Shown here: positions 31,496 to 36,009 of the stretch, in pieces | Numbering within the stretch: the first letter of the stretch is position 1 | How the letters are laid out: the number at the start of each line of letters is the position of its first letter | Source of the DNA: Candidatus Poribacteria bacterium | GTDB taxonomy: Bacteria > Poribacteria > WGA-4E > UBA9662 | Reading direction: 5' to 3' | Assembly: GCA_030748495.1 (NCBI GenBank) | Contig: JASMLX010000062.1 | Location: 1-36,009 of the forward strand | DNA: 36,009 nucleotides | Notes under the pieces: generated by a model | Told to the model about the DNA's origin: nothing | Databases searched by the model: none | What the model saw: the letters and a program-made list of their open reading frames with translations, nothing else | Translations under genes and position numbers: made by a program

Positions 31496-32099
31496 AAGAT
31501 CTTCTGTTGGTCATTTGCGCCATCTATGGCTAAATCGTGAAAATTAACCCTATGAATAGGAGACGTTCTTAAGCCGGGTTTCAACACAACGAGGAATCCC
31601 GTGAATGAAACGAAAGAAGATACCTGACGGATCGATTTTGACCGCAGTTCGAAGCTGGAAGTTTTAGGGGTCAAAAGTTGCCAGTGGATGTAGGGTTGTT
31701 GGCCCAGCAGGAGCTAGATAAATCGTGGGCTCTGACTGCGATGGCGAGGGCAGATTTCAGGGATTGAGACCCCTGTTAGAAGATCCAACACACGGTATCG
31801 GCGTTGTAGTGCCAGGCGATACTTAAGTTACCTGATCTATTTAGTTGCTTGGCAAACTACAAGAGTTCCAACGAAGAAAATGGGTTGAGCGTTGACTTTG
31901 CAGGACACGAAGGAAAAGGAAAGAAAATTAGCAACCTTGACGTGATTAAACTCCCTATACAACCTGATAGCTTCATACTCAATATCTCCCCTGGTCAATT
32001 ATTGATGCGATCATTGTCAGAATTGAATCTGACGGTATAGTCGTTAACCAGTGTGACGCCACTTTTTGACCTGAATCTAATTTCATATAGCTTTGTGAT
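31496..32099. other. Gene-free region between two pseudogenes
   Basis: No convincing gene. A 63-codon plus frame from TTG 31849 (ANYKSSNEENGLSVDFAGHE...) has no ribosome-binding site. The left part is the decayed start of the DUF6785 gene; the right part adjoins the broken GH30 end, and minus-strand codons such as YEIRFRSKSGVT near 32060 may belong to it. Confidence 0.35.
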
Positions 32100-33453
32100 T
32101 TAGAAGTGAGCCTTAGCTCTTGAATGCTCAAACCGTTTGAAGCTCGAAAAATCGTAATCCATGGAAAGATCAGCTTGGCTATCATTGATGGTAACGATCA
32201 CTAAAGTTTTCTCATCCGGTCCTATCCAAGCGCTGGTTTTGCATTTGTCAGTGCTGTCTTGCGAATCAACCTGCTGGTAACCTGGTCGAATGTGCCGAGA
32301 ATAGTGAGCTACTACCCAATATGCTTTGCGCGGTGTCAAGTAGAACATGTTGGCATCAAAAATAAATCCGGGTTCCCAGAGTACCCAGGCATTGGCTTTC
32401 AGGACTTTGAGTCCTTCATGAATCTTAGTGGCATATCCCATGGCCTGCTTCCATGGATTATTATTGGGATATCCTGCGTTGGCCCAGTCTCCCATTCCGT
32501 GCTCCAGAGGCTCTTATTGTATTGGGTGGTTAATTCCCGCCATTTTTTCAAGGCTTCATGGCTGCTAACATACTGATGAACCGACATCACCTCAATTAGT
32601 GGTTCGACTTCTGATCTCAAAAGGTTTTCCAGATACCGGTACGAATTGCCGTAGGCTGCGTCATAGGCCTGTATCTTCGAATCTAAGCCATATTCCTTCA
32701 ACTGATTCGACAGTTCCCTGATGATCCCAACAGCCTGTTTATCTGAAACGTGACATCCCGGTGATCCTCCTTCATGTTTCCACCAATCTGCTTCCGGTTC
32801 GTTGAAAGGGCTGACATATTTAAAGTTAATCTCCCATGCGTCACGGAAATATTTGAGGATATCACAGATATGCTTCGCAAAACGTCCCTCTTTTCCAGTG
32901 ATCAGATTATCTGTTTTGCCGTCTCTGCTGCCTCCGCGCTGGTAGTCAGCCAGTACGGCGGCGAATAGAAGCTAGCCCATACGGTTGCTCCACGGTTTTG
33001 AGCCCCCTTAGCACGCTATAAAATATCCTCATGTCCATCCCAGACAAAAACTCCACCTTCCAGCTCAAAGGGTTTATTTGCCAAAGGGGTTATATAACTC
33101 ATGTGGTCGTGTTCGGGATTGTCACCCATGGGTGACAGAAAACGGCAGATATTTAAACCGAGCCCGTTATCTTTGAGGGTATAAAGTGAATCGAGTATCA
33201 ACTCATGGATGGAAGGACGATATAAAACATACCACGCCGGAATAAAAGTATCCATTCCACCCTCGCCCCAACCCTCCATCACCTGATATGTGACGGCCGG
33301 GTCGATCCTTACAGATGCGAGGGAGACAGAAACGCCATCTGATTTTTGATCCTTGGATGCATAACCTGAAAAGGGAAAAACGCGATTGACAAAAAACAGA
33401 TGAAAAGACTTTTTCGAGAAATGCGAACACATCTGTGGTTCATATCTGTTCAT
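32100..33453 (-). pseudogene. GH30-type glycosidase, broken
   Basis: Joined frames describe a GH30-type (beta/alpha)8 glycosidase. The first frame from ATG 33453 has a hydrophobic leader, then RIDPAVTYQVMEGWGEGGMD and GLGLNICRFLSP. An in-frame TAG follows HEDIL (near 33014), then AQNRGATVWASFYSPPYWLT. A shift follows, then RDGKTDNLITGKEGRFAKHI, KYVSPFNEPEADWWKHEGGS with the NEP acid/base Glu, and NKSLWSTEW with the nucleophile Glu. Another single-base shift follows, then MGDWANAGYPNNNPW and YWVVAHYSRHIRPGYQQVDS. At least one stop and two frameshifts are needed. The intact ancestor was probably an exported beta-1,6-galactanase- or glucanase-like enzyme. Confidence 0.8.
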
Positions 33454-33477
33454 TATTCCCCTGGTTGCGGTGCCATT

Positions 33478-35031
33478 TCAAATCGATGTGAAATGGGGCA
33501 AATTTATGGGGAGGTCGGTAAAGACGTATTCATCCATTCCAGATACCTGCTGAATGATCGGCTCAAACTCCATGGCTGCTAAAATATCGCGTTTAATGTC
33601 GATGCCGGGCGCAATTTCTTTGAGAACTACACTGCCGTCGATTAACTGAAAGACCGCACGTTCGGTGACGTAGAGAACTTCCTGCCCGGTTTCGTTAGCA
33701 TATCTGCCGCTGAATGTGATCTGCTCCACCTGATCCACAAATTTTGTGGCGATACCCTCTTTCGCTATTTTCAATACGCCGTCTGCAATTTCGAGTTCAG
33801 CTTTAACAGAAAGAGTACCGCAGAATACGACCTTCCTGGCATTTTGCGAAATATCGATGAATCCGCCACACCCGGGGATACGATGGCCAAATTTACTGAC
33901 GTTGACATTTCCGTGTCGATCGACTTGTGCCTGGGAGAGAAAAGCGATGTCGATGCCACCGCCTTGGTAGGAATCGAATTGGTAGGGCTGGTCTAAGATG
34001 GCTGCCGGATAGTACATGGCTCCCGAATCTAGCCCACCAGCAGGGATACCACCCAAACTCCCCTGTTCAATACTCAGGGTCATTCGATCTGCTATACCGT
34101 TCTCTTCAGCGATCCGACCCACGCCGAAGGGCATACCAAATCCCAGATTAACCACTGCATCGGGACGGAGTTCCAGGGCAGCGCGTTTAACAATGACTTT
34201 GCGTTCGTCGAAAGGCAAGCTGTCCATACTCAACGACCCGGTTCCTTTTTGGCCGCATAGGGCCGGATCATAATCGATCTGGTAGGTCTGTTTCTGATTA
34301 GGATCAATGACGAGCGCATCAACGAATATACCTGGAATCTTAACCAAACGCGGATCGATCTCCCCCTGATCAACCACTCTCTTGACTTGAGCGACAACAG
34401 TTCCGCCAGAGTTCTTGGCTGCTTGGGCAACCGACAGCATCTCGAAATAGGCAACCTCATCTTCCATAGAGATATGGCCGCTTGTATCGGCAGTCGTACC
34501 GCGAATGAAAGCCACATCGACGGGAAAACTGTGGTATAATAGGTACTCTTTGCCACGTAATTCGATCACCTCTACTAGATCCTCCTGTGTCCGCGAGTTC
34601 AGCTTACCTCCTTCGACTCGGGGATCAGCAAAGGTGTGCAACCCAACGTGGGTAACGTAACCCGGTGTGCCGGCGGCAATGCAACGCATTAAACAGGAGA
34701 GCGCGCCCTGGGGTAGATTATAGGCCTCTATCCTATTTTCAACAGCCAGTTTAGCCATCGACGGAGACATGCCCCAATGACCGCCAATATCTCTCTTGAT
34801 CAGCCGTTCATCCGCCAGGTGTCCCAACCCTTTGCTTCCCTGATCGCCCATACCGCTGATGTGGACCACTGTTAAATCTCGTGGTTGTAGCGTCTCTTGA
34901 AACCGCCTCCCCAGAGCTTCAATCAGTCTTTCAGGAATAGCGTGACCGGCGCCGCTGCCTCCGATGACCAGTGAGTCTCCATGGTTAACCATTTGGACTG
35001 CATCTTCAGCGGTAATAATCGGTTTTATCAT
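33478..35031 (-). CDS. Fused alpha/beta family I CoA-transferase
   Basis: A 517-residue protein joining both subunits of a family I CoA-transferase (acetate/propionate or 3-oxoacid type). The alpha half (about 1-245) has VIGGSGAGHAIPERLIEAL; the beta half (from about 270) has NLGFGMPFGVG and SIEQGSLGGIP, whose Glu322 is the catalytic residue that forms the glutamyl-CoA thioester. It transfers CoA between short carboxylic acids, linking acyl-CoA catabolism to free acids. It is second in a minus-strand operon, 49 bases after enoyl-CoA hydratase, which together suggest short-chain acyl-CoA turnover. The start ATG (MIKPIITAEDA) has an upstream purine run (GGAGAGAA). The end is followed after 24 bases by the GH30 remnant. 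Confidence 0.92.
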   Translation of the reverse strand: MIKPIITAEDAVQMVNHGDSLVIGGSGAGHAIPERLIEALGRRFQETLQPRDLTVVHISGMGDQGSKGLGHLADERLIKRDIGGHWGMSPSMAKLAVENRIEAYNLPQGALSCLMRCIAAGTPGYVTHVGLHTFADPRVEGGKLNSRTQEDLVEVIELRGKEYLLYHSFPVDVAFIRGTTADTSGHISMEDEVAYFEMLSVAQAAKNSGGTVVAQVKRVVDQGEIDPRLVKIPGIFVDALVIDPNQKQTYQIDYDPALCGQKGTGSLSMDSLPFDERKVIVKRAALELRPDAVVNLGFGMPFGVGRIAEENGIADRMTLSIEQGSLGGIPAGGLDSGAMYYPAAILDQPYQFDSYQGGGIDIAFLSQAQVDRHGNVNVSKFGHRIPGCGGFIDISQNARKVVFCGTLSVKAELEIADGVLKIAKEGIATKFVDQVEQITFSGRYANETGQEVLYVTERAVFQLIDGSVVLKEIAPGIDIKRDILAAMEFEPIIQQVSGMDEYVFTDLPINLPHFTSI

Positions 35032-35080
35032 GTTATTCTCTCCATCCTGTCCTACTCCATCCGACGTAGCGCACTCTGAG

Positions 35081-35848
35081 TTATCCTTGATCTAAAAATG
35101 CCTGTAGCGTCTGTTCAACCTCTGGTGTGTTGAAGCAGGTTGACAGGGCCAGGGCTTCGTAGTTGATTTCAAAGCTGTTCTCCGTCAACGGGTTTCGGCT
35201 GAGAGCGGCTTTAGCCGCCTGAATCGCGACTGGACTCTTCTCCGCCAGGGATTCAGCTATTTTGGTGGCTTCAATTGCCGATGAGGCGACCGGAGCAATG
35301 CGGTTGATCAGTCCAAGTTGTCGTGCGGTTGGTGCGTCAATCCGTTCACCCAGAAAAACCATTTCCTTAGCCTTGGCTTCACCGATTACGTTGAGGAGAC
35401 GATGGGTTCCGCCCCAGCCGGGAAACCATCCGTGTGTAATCTCCGGCAGACCGAAACTCGACGTTTCATCCGCAATTCTCAGGTCACAGGCCAAAGCGAC
35501 CTCCAGTCCACCGCCAATGGCATATCCGTTGATGGCGGCAATTACCGGAACAGGAAGAGCTGCCAGCCGGCTTAGCATTCGGTTACCGTCAATCACCCAT
35601 TTTTGGATACTCTCTGACGTCAAGGTGGCGATATGATTCAGGTCGGCACCGACGCAGAACGACCGATTTCCACTTCCGGTCAGGATCACTACCCGCACTG
35701 AGGTGTCCTGGTGAAGGCGACTTACCTCGGTATCGAGTTGATCTAACATCCGGCGGTCGATAGCGTTCAGCACTTTCGAACGATTGAGTTGAATCGTCAC
35801 AATTCCATCTACCTGTTCGACAGTAATTCCTGAGTTTGTTTCGCTCAT
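35081..35848 (-). CDS. Enoyl-CoA hydratase/isomerase family protein
   Basis: A 255-residue crotonase. CVGADL (65-70) and GYAIGGGLEVALACDLRIAD (108-127) form the oxyanion hole and CoA site, and the two catalytic Glu are visible: Glu116 in GGLE and Glu136 in LPEITHGWFPGWGG. It adds water to trans-2-enoyl-CoA or does a related hydration/isomerisation. It has the normal length. The ribosome-binding site GGGAG lies seven bases before the ATG. It is first in the operon with the fused CoA-transferase. The substrate chain length and exact reaction within the crotonase superfamily are not readable. Confidence 0.92.
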   Translation of the reverse strand: MSETNSGITVEQVDGIVTIQLNRSKVLNAIDRRMLDQLDTEVSRLHQDTSVRVVILTGSGNRSFCVGADLNHIATLTSESIQKWVIDGNRMLSRLAALPVPVIAAINGYAIGGGLEVALACDLRIADETSSFGLPEITHGWFPGWGGTHRLLNVIGEAKAKEMVFLGERIDAPTARQLGLINRIAPVASSAIEATKIAESLAEKSPVAIQAAKAALSRNPLTENSFEINYEALALSTCFNTPEVEQTLQAFLDQG

Positions 35849-35882
35849 TTATCGCTCCCCGTATCTAAGGCAATTTTGGCAA

Positions 35883-35918
35883 TAATTAATAGTGATTACA
35901 GAATTAATAGCGATCACA
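35883..35918. repeat. Two tandem 18-bp copies upstream of the hydratase operon
   Basis: TAATTAATAGTGATTACA is followed directly by GAATTAATAGCGATCACA, two copies of an 18-base unit with three or so differences. They lie about 35-70 bases before the enoyl-CoA hydratase start, in the presumed promoter region, so they could be operator half-sites bound by a regulator on two turns of the helix. The rest of 35849-36009 shows no gene. Confidence 0.4.
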
Positions 35919-36009
35919 ATGTTGATGAGGCTAACATTATCCATAAGAATAAACATGTTGCTTGGCAAGATAAGTTCCGCTCAAAGAGAGTCACCCGGGC
36001 ATTTCCCTA

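Noticed and set aside
1..36009. CRISPR array or rRNA operon
   Set aside because: I saw no regularly spaced identical repeats of 25-40 bases and no rRNA-like conserved stretches; the only repeats are those listed.

Overview
The window looks like a chromosomal segment from an uncultivated, environmental Gram-negative bacterium. An outer-membrane Omp85-type barrel, lamin-tail and LamG-type exported proteins, a beta-helix carbohydrate protein, a GH30 remnant, a BKACE enzyme, Gfo/Idh/MocA and SDR oxidoreductases and a DUF6785-type membrane protein together resemble gene content described for Candidatus Poribacteria and similar sponge or marine lineages. That assignment is inference from family content only. 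A selenocysteine tRNA fragment implies that UGA-Sec decoding exists, or existed, in the lineage or in the host of the element.

Layout. (1) 1-3650 is visibly AT-rich and looks like part of an integrated element. It holds a partial membrane protein, a broken sorting-type tail, repeated palindromic 60-bp units, a tautomerase, and a tyrosine integrase next to a 67-nt 3' fragment of tRNA-Sec. (2) 3656-9060 has an IS630 remnant, an intact BKACE gene, a large chimeric protein (sliding-clamp-like domain, membrane segment, DUF4159 domain), then about 1.7 kb of decayed genes. (3) 9211-14040 is a plus-strand sugar-acid/uronate-type cluster: SDR dehydrogenase, RraA-family lyase, parallel beta-helix protein, uronate-dehydrogenase-like protein. 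(4) 14240-16882 holds a LamG remnant, a minus-strand unit (small ORF, frameshifted DUF59/MIP18 gene, polytopic NnrS-like membrane protein), a caspase-fold remnant and a second orphan C-terminal tail. (5) 16897-25977 contains mainly intact genes: phosphotransferase with an unassigned N-terminal half, lamin-tail protein, PAP2 phosphatase, polysaccharide deacetylase, DUF2237 protein, SDR, a glycine-rich RRM protein with a clear promoter and terminator, an esterase and a Gfo/Idh/MocA oxidoreductase. (6) 26075-29346 contains a THUMP-type RNA methyltransferase divergent from an Omp85 barrel and a TPR protein. (7) 29587-33453 is mostly pseudogenes (DUF6785 membrane protein, GH30 glycosidase). (8) 33478-35848 is a two-gene operon, enoyl-CoA hydratase then fused CoA-transferase.

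Functionally, the intact genes point to catabolism of sugar acids/uronates and short acyl-CoA or beta-keto acids, plus envelope functions. The density of broken genes (at least ten remnants in 36 kb) suggests a genome with active turnover and weak purging. The most unusual items are the truncated tRNA-Sec attachment site beside an integrase and the DnaN-domain/membrane/DUF4159 fusion. All family calls come from reading motifs by eye; no database search was run.
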